A stretch of DNA of 64,000 bases from Gordionus sp. m RMFG-2023 (taxonomy: Eukaryota; Nematomorpha; Gordioida; Chordodea; Parachordodidae). Of the stretch, positions 47,401 to 57,654 are shown piece after piece. Both the position numbers and the translations under genes were made by a program. The stretch is taken from positions 20,189,366 to 20,253,365 of the forward strand of contig NC_088777.1 of the NCBI RefSeq assembly GCF_954871325.1. The letters run 5' to 3'. How positions within the stretch are numbered: position 1 is the stretch's first letter; each line of letters opens with the position of its first letter. Below the pieces are notes generated by a model. That model was given only the letters and a program-made list of their open reading frames with translations, did no database searches and was not told where the DNA came from.

Positions 47401-50400
47401 ACACTCAAATCAGTCAACTCGCAAGAGAACCACGAGAAGAGGTTTTCCTTCAACAAAGTGGCCCTAGCCATCAAAGTGAACTCATTAGCTTCAATAGTAG
47501 CCTACTTTTCAAAGAGCTATCTTAGATTTTTACTTTTTATTTTCCTCTCAGTTTATACCATATTAGCTCTTTATAAAGTTTTTTCTATTTGTTTTTTTTA
47601 AATATTTAACATATTTGGTATATGCTATTTTAATATGTAAATTTTTTTAAATAGATTATATTAATTACAATTCTGATAATTAAATATTTATTTAAAATTT
47701 ATATCTTTGGGGATACAAAAATATAGTTTTTATTATAAATAAAATTCAAAATTTTAATTATAACATCATTATAATATATAATGTATATTTTAAAACTGAT
47801 AAAAACTAATATAGAATAAAATTTTATTATGTATATATAAAATTTATAAATTATTTTATTATAAAAATGTGTTGAAAGTTGTTATAAAAAATTTCCAAAT
47901 TTTTTTAAAATTTTAAGTTTAAGGTTGAAAGTTATTATAATATTTTTAAATAACAAGTTTGTTATGCATTTTATCAGAGGCTATGTATTTGAGATATATC
48001 AGCAGATTCAGCACTTATCGATATTAGTGATAAATATTTTACAATAAAATGATATGGCCAGTTATTTCAGGATATATGATCATTCAACACATGCCTAGGT
48101 TGACTGGTATAAATAATGTAGATCAAAAACTATAATATATAGAAATTAATTTTAATTTATTATGGAGATTAAGGTTTGGGCTATTGATAATAAATTATTT
48201 TGATTAATAGCAATTTTTAACCATGACATTAAAAAAATAAAGGTAATTTTTTTTATTCCTCCTTGTCCATGATATCCCATAATAAAGTCGTCGATCCATC
48301 CTCTTCCCTATGAGCCATAGAGACACGTTTTGCCGGGTTATTTATGATCCGTTTCCCTTTCACTTCGAAATAGAAACTTCAAGTTATAGTGAAACCTAAT
48401 GGATGATTTAATGAACGTGGGAAAGGTTTAGAGGACAGGAATCAAGAGAGCGGAAAGAAATCTAGTCATTCCATAAATGATATTAAATTGAATATTACTA
48501 TTATAAAACATAAGTTCTCAAAAAAAAATGTAGCTTTTTTTGCTTTCCAAAAAATTATAACAATATAAATAACATACCAATCTTGTAAAGTAGTTAACTT
48601 GTAGATAACAATTTGTAACATCAAATTTAACACAATATATATTAATAGTGAAAGAAAAGGTATAAAACCAAATAAGCTCGTATCTGGATATAAATGAGAT
48701 AATTCATTTTGAGAGTGACTTATAGATGCTAAAAAAAATGAGATTTAAATATAAATTATTTTACAAATATCTATTAATATGGTTAGTTGAATTAAATCAA
48801 AAAACAGATTTTGGGCATCAGGAAAGTCTTGTCTAATCTGAATTACATAAATTGTTAAGAGAGTTTAACAATCTTAAAAAATACCCAACTTAGCACTAGA
48901 GTAGATACCAATTGTAGGCAACTATAAACAGCCACATATTGAAATACACCAAATGAAGTTGACAAGGCTGCACGGCCTTCTCTTTATATAAAATATAATT
49001 TGTAATTATTAACTATGCGATAATATAACTAAATACCTTAATATAACTTTAACTGCTTTAATGTTCGGCTGATTTGAAATAAAATTAGCTGCTATAGATG
49101 TTTCTGCTTCAGATAATGATATGCCAGCATGTGCTTCCTTGAGTGCCTACAAAATTATAGAAATTAACTTAGAATTAAAAATTACTCTGCAATCATTTGA
49201 TCCATCTCCACACATAGCCACATAATATTCCATTTCTTTCATATGCTCTATTAACTGTGCTTTTTGCTCGGGAAGCATCCTTGAAAAAATGCCACCTTTA
49301 ACCATCAACTTTTATTAAATAAAATATATCTTTAAAATTCTTGTAAAAATACTTTAGGTATAATATCAGGAAAATATTTTCTTAGCATATCAAATGATTC
49401 ACCTGTAATTGCTAATGTATATGAATTCTCTTCGATATATTCGTTATCAAAATAATCTATCGTACCTATTCTCTTAATTAAATTCGTAATATTAGATTAA
49501 TTATAATAAAGTGTAAACCGAAGCATCTCCTCTCTCATTATCTTGAATAAAATCGTGAGTATATCTTATTTCTTGAGCTTTTCCTGGTCCCCCTTCTGCA
49601 TGAATAACAACTACTTTTTCATTTTTTTTAATTAAACCGCACTGCTTAGCTATTGATATAGTCGTATGCATTCCATCTCCTATAAATCTTTAATATTTAT
49701 TTGTGTTTAATAAAAATTACCCGTGGCGATGGCCATTCTCATTTTGATTTTCGCTAAATCTTGTATAACTGGAATTGTTTCAGGTTTCAAAGGGTTATCC
49801 ATAATTAAAAATCCAAGGAACCACAAATTACATTCAATTAATTCTCTTATATTTTATAAATCATGACAAAAGAACATATAGCAATTAATATTGCTAAATC
49901 AACGGGCCAGGCAATTCATATACAAAAAATTAACTGAAAATAAATTACAATATGATTTTTTCTTTGTATAAGAAGTGCCTAACTAAAATGCTAAATAAAT
50001 CTATAAATTATATAATATTCATAAAAAATTTGAAAGTTTTATTTATGATAAGATTCATTTCCAATTATAAATACACAATGCTGTTATCATACATACTGTT
50101 ATCATTAACTGATATTTAAACAAGATTGATTTATAACAGTTGTTATAAAAATAAATAGCTTTTATAATGGAAATATAAAAGCCTTAATTGACATTGAGGG
50201 AAAATTAGATATGGTAGACATTAAAAATTGCCAGGTAAATTAGTACAAAAATTTAAAAGGCTGGGCCTGACTTTTCTATTATAATTGGATGAGCGGGAGC
50301 GGGCCTATAAATTAGTTCAAAAATTTTCGTACTCAAATCAACACTTGAATAACGAGTCAGGTAACTTGTGCAAATTTCATATAATTATAGTTTCGGACGG

Positions 50401-53400
50401 GGTCAGGATGGGCAATTTAAAAAATATTATTACAGGCTGGGTAAAATATTTTAAGGGCCTGGCAACCAGGGATCCAAACCGAAACGAATATCGGTTCGGT
50501 TCAGGTTCAGTTAAAATAACGGTTCAAGGTTTCGGCTCGGTTCGCAAAAAATAAAAATATCGGTTCGGTTCGAACCTCTAAAAACCGGTTTAAACGCTTT
50601 TGTATTCAAACCATTCGAATTATGTATAGGGAAAATTTTTTTTTTATTTCATAATAAATAAAAACACATTCAAAAATTCATTTTTATTAATTGCACATTA
50701 TAAAATAATATTTAATTTATAAATATATCAAATAAATATCAATGATTAATTTTAATATGAACAATTACTTAAAATTTTTTATTAAGCCGCACAATTAATA
50801 TATTTTCAAAATTCGTCTCACTCAAATTACATCTACAAGGAGATAATATAAATTTAATTGTTGAAAAACATCTTTCCACAATAACTTGGGTAGCCGGCAC
50901 TGCCAGTATGATATCAGATTTGATGTGTCATTTATAATACTATATGTAAATAATCTATATATTGGATTTAATTTTTCTCTAGTCATTATAATTTATAAGC
51001 TTAAAATATTTAAAAAATGTAGTAAAATGGCAATATACTAAAGTCTATAAAATTTATGACTGACACTTATTAACCAAATGTGATTGATAATAATCCTTAA
51101 AACAATTCGAATATAATTAAAATTTTAGCAATATACTAGTAATAACTTACACATTCTTTTATAAGCATAAAATTATGAGACTCGAACCGGTTCAGAGGCA
51201 TTTTAGCGGTTCGGTTCAGGTTCGGCTAGAAATTTTTTATCTGTTTAGGTTCGGTTTAGGTTTGATAAAAATACCGAGTTTTAGCAGTTTAAGGGTTCGG
51301 TTCAGGTTCGGTTTGGATCCCTGCTGGCAACTGTGTAAAAATTCTTATTGGTCCGATTTGTGCCTGACTTTGCAAATCTCTATATGGAAAATAATTATCA
51401 ACTAAATTATGGCATGATTTTTTGTTAATTAAAATTATTTCTATGAATAAATTAGAATTAAATAAAGATTGTATAATTTGAGGATCTTAACAAGTCATCT
51501 CGATTTTTGTATTTATTTAACAAATTATAATAGTACTGAAATGAATCATTTTGATAAAAAATTCATAAAGTGTTTAATTTGCTTAACTTGCATTTTGATT
51601 TTATCAAATAAATTAATGGAAATAGTATTATCTCAATTTTTTATTTAAATTGATCTATAAGTTCTTATATTTGAATCTATAAAATCCTTTTTTCCAGTTT
51701 CAATAAATTTGGAGCACCTGAATTCTATACCATACCAACGATATAGTAAATCATGACTCATAATTAGAAAAAGGCAATTATATTTAATTAAGTTGATTTT
51801 GTAAAAAATTACAAATTCATTTATTTGAGCATAATGTAAATTTTATGTACATTATTTATATTATATATAAGAAATGGAATGGCGTAACTAAACTAATAAA
51901 AAAATTTCCCCCATTCTAAAAATGAATATAATATGTCATTTTATAAACCATATTTTATCAAAAGTTTAAGTTAACAATTTTTTATATAGTTGACTATAAG
52001 AATTTTCAAGAAAAAAGTTTTTTAAATAGTGAAAAACGGGAATTATTTTTTTGAAGTCGAATCTGAAGCCTATAAAGGTGGGTCCTAGAGCTATATTAAA
52101 AAATTGATAGTGATAAAAGACTGCCAGTAGACCCCCTCCACCCAATAACTCCCATAAAGAAAATTCTTGATACGCCAATGATATACGAAATAGTCCTATT
52201 CAAAATAAAAATCGAATAGTAACAAAATAGTTTAGTTTGTGAGACATCATTCTGTTCTCAAGAGAATTTAATTAAGTACAAGCGGATAAATGAAATATAT
52301 TTATAAAGGCAACTTAGAATTATGGTTATATAAATATTAAAAATTTTAAGCTCTAGGGCCATTCAAAATTTAGAAAATGAAACTCGCCTAAATATTATAT
52401 TTTTTAAATCGCATGACATCTGTACATTTATATCATCTTGTCATTTATAATAAAAAAACCTATCGAAAATTGATGAAAAACTAATCTCTTTTATCGGCCA
52501 TTTCCAGACAGAACGTTTTTCAAAGCGATTTTCAGCTATTTTATTTATTTCCAAACAAACGGATATTTGATTTTTTTAAATATTCTAATATAAAAAAAAT
52601 TCGACAATGAAAAATTGAAACATGTCTCAAAAACCGTTTTGAAAAAACGTTCTTTTTGGAAATGGCCTAAGAAGTTCTAGATGAGTAATAAATGACAAAT
52701 AAAGTAAATTGGAATGAGTTTAAAACCTGGCTAAATTTTTCACATTTTTTGTATCAGCTAATCTATAATCATCCAAATATTTAAATCCAAAAGCCAGTAT
52801 CCTGAATCCTTGATTGGCATGTGATTCATATTCTTCTTGATAACATTCTGGAACTTTTTAATAATTTTATACAAGGTATATAAGTGAAGCTAGATTTTAA
52901 TTTTTATCCTCTAAATATGAACATTATATAAAAGGCATTTCTTAGAAAATCTAAAATGTGCCCATTCAAATCAGGACACATCTTATCATTTCCATAATGT
53001 AATTTTTCTTAGGGTGAAGCTAATAGTTTCTAAATATTTTTTGCTCTTATTGTCCAATTCAGAGGGAGGCTATAAAGTCTAGGGAGAGGAGGGGATAACT
53101 AAATTAGGAATAAATGTATAGAAACAGGATGGATCTTAATTAATACTATCATTTAAGTCCCTCTCCATATCGCTCTCATAATTGTTGGATATATCATTTA
53201 TATATTATTTAGATGATTTGCCAGCTCATTTAAAGTTTGAATTAGCTTTGTGGGCTATTTGATCACTAGATTTATTAACATCTAGGTTTTTTTTTCATTT
53301 AATTCCAGTCTGGAGAATAATATTAGGTATTTAACCTAGTCCTTTGCTACTTCTTACCCGCTGCCAAAACCCCTGGGGGTAGTAAAAACATTTAAATGGC

Positions 53401-56400
53401 TTTAGCAAATTTTGATTTAGGACAAAGCATTATCTATAAGTTATATGTAAGAAAATCCTCTAAAACTTTGTAAAATTTGAAATATACCAATAAATATTTT
53501 TGTAAAAAATGTGAGAAAAATTTGCTTTTGGCCGATATTGCTTGAATTCGGAAAAAGATAATTAAATTACATTTTACCAATTTAAAACATGGAGTCCTAA
53601 AGAAAGAAGTGACAAACGATTGTCTGCTTAACCCCCACCTCCCTTACTCGTTTTATAAATTCACTGTATTCTTCGTTGTTATTATAATTCTTTCAGTATT
53701 TGGAAATGAAAAACAGTTAACCATATAGTCATATATTTATAGAAATCGATGTATATTCATTTTCATTTAATAAATCGATATCGATCTTAAATCCTAATTT
53801 ATTAAAGAAATTTCATGTAATTAACTCTCGATTAGTTTTGTTAAACCCACTTTAGTCATTGCGAAATAAAAATTTTAGCCTATAAAAATATTACCTAAGC
53901 CTGTTTCACCAAAAGTGGGTCAAACCTTTCTACTATCTAGCACTATTTCGAAGCTCGGGTAACCTTTTTTCTATCCAAAATCTTTATTTAGAAGTTTTTA
54001 AAAATCGGCCAAATCTAGATTTTTTAACAATGGGGTTTATAAGCACCCAGGTCTTAAAATAAAAATATATGTAGATATTTTGAGCCGACATTTTCAGTAG
54101 CCTTTATTTTATACTAAACTATATTTCTAAAATGTTTCTTAAATTTTTATTAAATAAATACAAAACAACATTATTTGGAGGTAGATGCTTAAATTATGAC
54201 TTTTATAAAAAAAAAATTATACAGAATAAATTTATATTGATATTTAAATCAGTGACATATAGCTGACAAAGTTCAGCCCGGATTTTTTAGAAAAAATTTA
54301 TTTCCAAGCCCGCTCGAATTTTTTTAAAAGTCTCAGGTATTATATTTTTAAACTTAGTTGAACTTTAAAATCTCGTCATTTTAAATAATTTGGCGGTATT
54401 TTGTAAATTGTTTCAAATGTAAATTAAAATGTGAGCAGCAAATGAATGTTATTAATTGATTTCTATTATTTTCCATCTGGTTAAGTGATGTGAATTTATT
54501 TTTAAATAATTAACTCAGCCCGGCTTGGGTTTTATGAAAAAATATTTATAACAGCCCGGGGTTTGTATGGGAGACCGGGGATAGTGTGTTCCCGGGGTAG
54601 GTATTTCCTTCTTGGATAATTTAAAAATTAATAAAGTTTAAGTTTTGAAATTTAAGCAAAATATGTATTTTAATAAGGTGCTTAAGTAGGTCCAAAAATG
54701 TTTCGAAAATTGCTAATGAAAAATTTTAAATGCAAATTTAAATTTTAACATACCAAATGTAATTTTTAAAATTTCACATTTTCACGAATAATTTTTTTTA
54801 TAAACGTTGTTTAGGCTTAATATTAATTCTATATGATAATGGACTATATATTTGATCATATATAAAAATATTGACACAATTTATGGTAATTTAATATCTT
54901 AAAATTAAATTTTAATTAATTGTGAAGACCTGGGGCAGGTTTTGGCGGGATACGTATTAGCCATTTTTAAGCAGGGATTATTTTGAATAAAAAATATCCA
55001 ACTAAATTTATAAAAATATTAGAAGTCACTAGTTTGTCTAGGACCACTAATGACAATATGAAGATGATTGATTTATTTTTTGGGATTAAATGACAGATTT
55101 AAGTGACAACAAGTACTTCCGGGTGATATATGTGATATAGATGAACCCTAATAAATTTAACATAATTGACAATTTATTTTTATTTATTTACTGTAAAGAA
55201 TAAAATTACGTTAAAACATTTTAGAAAAATTGCTTTGTCTATTTTTTTATAGCACTTCAATTTTTTATGGACAAACTGTCCCCGGTCTCATCTTTTTCCT
55301 AACTTTTGCCAATGGATTTAAATATTTATTAAATAAAATGTATGATTATGCATGTTTTAAAAAGATTTTTGGAGTAAAAATATGAAATACAATGTTATAA
55401 ATTTGCTCTTTTTTGATATTCTTTTGCCTTTACAATTATAAAATTTAGTATTAAATTTTCTTTCGACAATTAAAGAGAAAGTGATTATTAAAATATCGAT
55501 ACCTATATAACAGTTTAAAAATGGGGGGTAATTATTTTATTCTACATTACCCAATGACTATAGCAATCCTTTTAGATTAGCCTGAGACAGTCCTTTGTTA
55601 ATTGGCCTAATTATATAAGGGTTAAATTATTAATATCAAGCAAATTTATTCATTTTACTATCAGATCATGTAATGCCACCCATTTAAAAAAAATCGTGAT
55701 TTGGATAGTTATTGTTTTAAAAGTGCTGTCTAAGCTAAACAGATAGATAATTTAAAAGGGAAAAATATTATATAATTGTATGAGATAGGCCCAAATATGC
55801 ATGGCATTTAATAAAAATTAAAACTTTACTCGAATGAGGTACACATAAACTGTGGATCATTTCAGGAGACCCTTTGCAATAGACTTCAAAATAATTTGTC
55901 CCATAAACATTGCAAATGATACTCATCCTTTGCAACACAGACTCAAACGGAAAGCGATGAACAACACCAATATGTGGTGTATTCTAAAAAAACATTGTAC
56001 AGTTAAATGCATTTTATTTAAACTTTATCTTCCTTAGCGGGCTTTAGTATTATTTTAATATCTGATTTTAATAGTTTGTAATGCTTCATTCTCTAAATAA
56101 TAAAAATCAACAAATTATATTGTTAAATTTTACCCATTTTGTGCTCTCAAACATTTTTATATCTAATGGGTCGCCAGATAAAATATCATCTGTGAGGGTT
56201 AAAGTGTGGCAAGTAATGAGTGCCCTCAAGAATGGACAGAATTCTAATTTATCTGGAATTTTTAACTTCTCATTAAATCTATAATTTGATGAAGGGTAAG
56301 GTGTTTTAAAAGCAACTGATATATTTTGTTTTACTTCATAGTGTAATAATCTGTATCAACAACCCCTAAAATATCTATGTCGTTTTCGGTTAGAGTACCT

Positions 56401-57604
56401 GTCTATTTAAAAAATAATATGTTAAATAATACGTTGGGATTAAAATTGTATTTATACTTTGTCAAAAATAATTGCATTAATGGCTCCTGCTATCGTAATA
56501 GCATTGGTATTTAAAACCAAAATATTTTCTTTTCTCAATCTGTTGTAAGCTATCACGATGCCTATAGCTAAACAGGCTGGAAGTGCGGGGGACACTGCAA
56601 TCGTCAATAAATCCAGGCCATCCAATATTATTGAAATCGGGGTCAACTCTCTGCCATCATTAGCAGCCATGGAAAACTTAGTATATAGCATTTTGATTAT
56701 TTTATAAATATATATAGCATAAATTCTCTTACGTCTAGTGCCATTTTAAAAATTATTCCAATCACTGCTAGTGTAGTCAAGCAACCAATATACAATGAAA
56801 TATCTCTGCTAAATTTAAAAACCGTTGGCTTGGGATATATGATATATCTAATCCTGTCTCCGTTGAGGGTGTTAAAACCTAGTTTAAAACAGTTATCAAA
56901 AATAATCATTTATTATGTTTAATAAACATTCTTCGTTGATTACTCATAATTCTTCAAAATAAAATTTGGATATTAATATTCCATTCTATTTACATTAATA
57001 AACCTCCAAAATATTATCTTAAATATGTTTGTATAATAAAATATCTTTCTATAATATTAATGAGATGGAATAATTTTTTAAAAAAATGCAGTTTCTAAAA
57101 AATGTATGGAAATGGAATTAGAACCCTACAATATCAGTGGCATATTCTGTTATATTTACAAAAAATTGTTAAAACAGGCAAAATGACATATATTAAAAGT
57201 TTGAAAGCATTCACTGTATTCCTAAAAATTATTCGGCAATACCTGTTCTCATGACAACACATTCAATATGTTGCCTGTTAGCGTCAACATCTGTTTGCAT
57301 TATTTTACACCCGCATAATAAAAGATGCTTAGAATCTCTTCTCATTTTAAACATTTCCATTTCCAAGGGTTTAATGGGTATTTTATAACTAGGCATACTT
57401 TCACCTATCCAATTAATTAAAATAAAATAAATGACAGTAAATTGAAGATTTTACCTGTTAGCATTGCTTCACTTACGACACAATGACCTGACAATAATAA
57501 TGCATCGCAAGGCATAAATTCATACCCTCCTCTCGGTATATTCAACAAATCCCCAGGAACTAACCGGTCCGAAGATATAAAAAGATTTCTCGGTATAGGA
57601 TCTC
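34579..57604 (-). CDS. P5B-type transport ATPase (ATP13A-like), 21 exons, 5' end missing
   Basis: Twenty-one minus-strand exons with GT...AG borders and consistent phases encode about 893 residues from the A domain to the stop codon at 34581-34579, with no internal stop. Landmarks in order: LVPGDLLNIP and LTGES (A domain, about residues 18-53), SPALPACLAIGI in M4, the phosphorylation site DKTGTLTE (about 225), SGDPLDIKMFE and YCKGSPE (N domain), ATGDGMHTT, MCGDGSNDC (P domain, about 585), then the six C-terminal membrane segments and the tail KWPPI. P5B pumps sit in late endosomes and lysosomes; human ATP13A2 exports polyamines. Most introns are 39-62 bp, but others of 2.9, 3.0 and 13.2 kb hold transposons. 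The N-terminal cytosolic part and M1-M2 were not found. The substrate is inferred. Confidence 0.93.
36160..36840 (+). pseudogene. hAT transposase remnant in copy 3
   Basis: The frame at 36183-36371 encodes ITEISQWLERNISSEARKLL then DSILIPNFFLIRMYYLII, the same blocks as at 26600-26800. Later blocks (CPPRLAAS-like near 36500, then hATC traces at about 36790-36840) are out of frame. It is shorter than copy 2 because the 27008-27205 block is partly lost. Confidence 0.65.
36852..37191. repeat. GGCC-rich MITE in hAT copy 3
   Basis: It starts CAGAGCCTTGCAGAGGTACC and ends gggccgggcctgcaagtctgtg, with strong ggcccgg blocks between. It occupies the same position in the hAT as in copies 1 and 2. Confidence 0.75.
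37740..38550 (+). pseudogene. Tc1-like transposase relic
   Basis: Degenerate plus-strand coding resembles Tc1 transposase across its length: KKQRRLKWAKVYRF at about 37980-38020, RPDEAFNSNCLKRVPQI at about 38108-38160, FIFQQGNTLYHTI at about 38287-38325 (the FQQDNAPCHTA motif with Gly for the catalytic Asp), and LLEWLAPAY. It contains several stops and frame changes and is long dead. Ends were not identified. Confidence 0.55.
38560..39150. other. AT-rich intronic spacer
   Basis: No feature recognised between the Tc1 relic and the MULE. Confidence 0.5.
39180..39450. repeat. TAGAGAATGATTTTA array in the MULE left arm
   Basis: At least a dozen imperfect copies of tagagaatgattttа-like units follow each other; the mirrored array lies at 41150-41335. 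They make up almost all of the terminal inverted repeat. Confidence 0.8.
40090..40980 (+). pseudogene. MULE transposase fragment
   Basis: CYADGTFKTCPPLFQQIHTT at about 40129-40190 matches the first catalytic block (WYADGTFKTCP) of MULE transposases, followed by KTIIAGIYVLM. After a gap, MLKSLAYVPFEDVIHGFEGL at about 40466-40525 and RISLWNFYESTLSRPNTNNS (around 40651-40710) match the C-terminal region, including the NNSxEG motif. The frame changes between the blocks and some gaps could be introns. The N-terminus was not found. It is probably inactive. Confidence 0.7.
41938..42096 (+). pseudogene. hAT transposase 5' remnant (BED-type), left piece
   Basis: The frame opens with ATG after an AT-rich leader and reads SEVWKKFSFINDENCNFF, the start of a BED zinc-finger domain (S-x-VWxxF). 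It runs directly into the target site of the LINE and resumes at 44908. Confidence 0.6.
42364..43470 (+). pseudogene. LINE 2 endonuclease domain, broken
   Basis: Blocks in order: GTLTGKSFEVAQMLKRRKVH, ACLQESRWNG, RRNGVGIVLSESF, the catalytic-domain block NGADFNTHIGKDR (42578-42922 frame, with Ala for one Gly), FSQIDYLLIRRKDL, and KALNKELWWWDQSV. Stops and frame changes occur at least four times between 42480 and 43240. The endonuclease is not functional. Confidence 0.8.
43475..44876 (+). pseudogene. LINE 2 reverse transcriptase, broken
   Basis: Frames at 43475-43672, 43570-44130, 44140-44631 and 44628-44876 carry IIPLFKGKGDPQECGNYRGI, QFGFVAGKSTIDPIFALRQM, HMVFIDLEKAYDTVLRDLIW, then the active-site YADDIVLCEETKEK around 44120-44160, VKWLKWRS-like and VLLYGSETWALNSTEEKLLQ, and the C-terminal ENRLRWHGHIIRRE with KKGRGRPRVTWKG. 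The region between the palm block and YADD is damaged (part of the HQGS block is missing). About four breaks are visible. Confidence 0.8.
44908..45300 (+). pseudogene. hAT transposase remnant, right piece
   Basis: This continues the BED-hAT gene after the LINE. LRSFDAIHGEDFVIVANILP-like coding at about 45060-45120 matches the hAT block LRPFNIVNGEGF. PTTISGNLIDIADGIHNKLF at about 45173-45230 matches LPSRTTISRHIxxM. Frames are interrupted. Confidence 0.55.
45840..47530 (+). pseudogene. Non-LTR reverse transcriptase relic of another clade
   Basis: This 1.7-kb stretch has richer composition than its surroundings. QGDPLGSLLFSLESMA at about 46272-46320 is the RT block usually written QGDPLGPLLFSL. 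Upstream, FYWLPFSGIH at about 46173-46205 fits the preceding AxxSPSxL region. At the right end, TQISQLAREPREEVFLQQ (47403-47456) resembles the C-terminal FLxQRLSxAIQ region of such RT proteins. Stops and frame changes are numerous. Clade and ends are undetermined. Confidence 0.45.
47540..48570. other. AT-rich part of intron 17
   Basis: No element end or coding sequence recognised. It contains the start of intron 17 of the ATPase gene (donor at 48577-48576). Confidence 0.55.
48578..49845 (-). CDS. ATP13A-like gene, exons 10-17 (P domain and M5-M7)
   Basis: Exons are 49845-49721, 49679-49519, 49472-49353, 49308-49186, 49146-49037, 48981-48885, 48837-48765 and 48728-48578; introns are 41, 46, 44, 39, 55, 47 and 36 bp. 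They encode NPLKPETIPVIQDLAKIKMR, ATGDGMHTTISIAKQCGLI, TLAITGESFDMLRKYFP, GIFSRMLPEQKAQLIEHM, YYVAMCGDGSNDC, HAGISLSEAETSIAANFIS, EGRAALSTSFGVFQYVAVYS and the next membrane segments. The match to ATP13A proteins is near-colinear. The P-domain hinge has Ser where Ala is usual (GDGSND), and Arg follows the Cys where Gly is usual. Confidence 0.92.
49890..50466. repeat. GC-word repeat unit in intron 9
   Basis: The unit resembles 2785-5815 in inverse layout: cgggccaggcaatt and aaataaattacaatatg near the left, aaggctgggcctgact and gagcgggagcgggcc near the right. A short tail after the nested hAT (51332-51380, ggtccgatttgtgcctgac) probably belongs to it. Confidence 0.45.
50467..51323 (-). mobile_element. 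hAT element with CGGTTCGGTT terminal arrays
   Basis: Perfect inverted ends CAGGGATCCAAACCGAA are flanked by a perfect 8-bp duplication, ctggcaac, at 50459-50466 and 51324-51331. Both subterminal regions (50490-50600 and 51180-51320) are filled with CGGTTCGGTTC-type repeats. The interior keeps a hATC fragment on the minus strand. It lies in the 2.9-kb intron 9 of the ATPase gene. Confidence 0.9.
50815..50928 (-). pseudogene. hATC dimerisation-domain fragment
   Basis: The minus strand encodes VPATQVIVERCFSTIKFILS then RCNLSETNFE, the hAT C-terminal dimerisation motif. Only this piece of the transposase is recognised, so the element is a deletion derivative. Confidence 0.7.
51877..52180. repeat. 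Short hAT-like MITE (TGGCGTA ends)
   Basis: atggcgtaactaaac at 51879 and, on the reverse strand from 52180, CATTGGCGTATCAAG form an inverted pair about 300 bp apart. A C-rich tract (accccctccaccc) lies just inside the right end. Target duplication not seen. Confidence 0.45.
52181..52720. other. Intronic AT-rich sequence
   Basis: No feature recognised. The inverted words ccatttccagacagaacgtttttcaaa (52499) and tttgaaaaaacgttctttttggaaatgg (52642) form a short palindromic pair that may mark a small MITE. Confidence 0.4.
52727..52853 (-). CDS. ATP13A-like gene, exon 9 (end of N domain)
   Basis: This isolated 127-bp exon between introns of 3.0 and 2.9 kb encodes YESHANQGFRILAFGFKYL, the YTxxGxRVIALAxKxL block of ATP13A proteins. 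It completes the split codons on both sides: A|TT with exon 8 and AG|A with exon 10. The junctions read IP and RE, as in the family. Confidence 0.9.
52860..54245. other. Intron 8, AT-rich part
   Basis: No coding sequence or element end recognised in this part of the 3.0-kb intron 8. Confidence 0.5.
54250..54610. repeat. Degenerate GGCCC-rich repeat in intron 8
   Basis: Words cagcccggatttttt, agcccgctcg, cagcccggcttgggt and cagcccggggtttg recur at both ends of a roughly 350-bp AT-rich core, as in the GGCC MITEs. Ends are eroded and no duplication is visible. Confidence 0.4.
55830..57604 (-). CDS. ATP13A-like gene, exons 1-8 recognised (A, P and N domains)
   Basis: Exons are 57604-57455, 57404-57243, 56878-56733, 56676-56458, 56402-56335, 56278-56134, 56092-56024 and 55983-55830; introns are 50, 364, 56, 55, 56, 41 and 40 bp. 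They encode SSDRLVPGDLLNIPRGGYEF, MPCDALLLSGHCVVSEAMLT joined to GES, YIIYPKPTVFKFSRDISLYI, LLTIAVSPALPACLAIGIVI, the split DK|TGTLTE site, FLRALITCHTLTLTDDILSG, FPFESVLQRMSIICNV and CKGSPEMIHSLC. Exon numbering starts at the first recognised exon; earlier exons for M1-M2 must exist. The first acceptor may be at 57605 or 57602. Confidence 0.92.
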
Positions 57605-57654
57605 CTTTATTTTATTTTTTTTAAAGTTTACAAAATTAAAATTATCTATAAAAC

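Noticed and set aside
56081-56284. Plus-strand 67-codon frame
   Set aside because: It is the antisense of ATPase exon 6.
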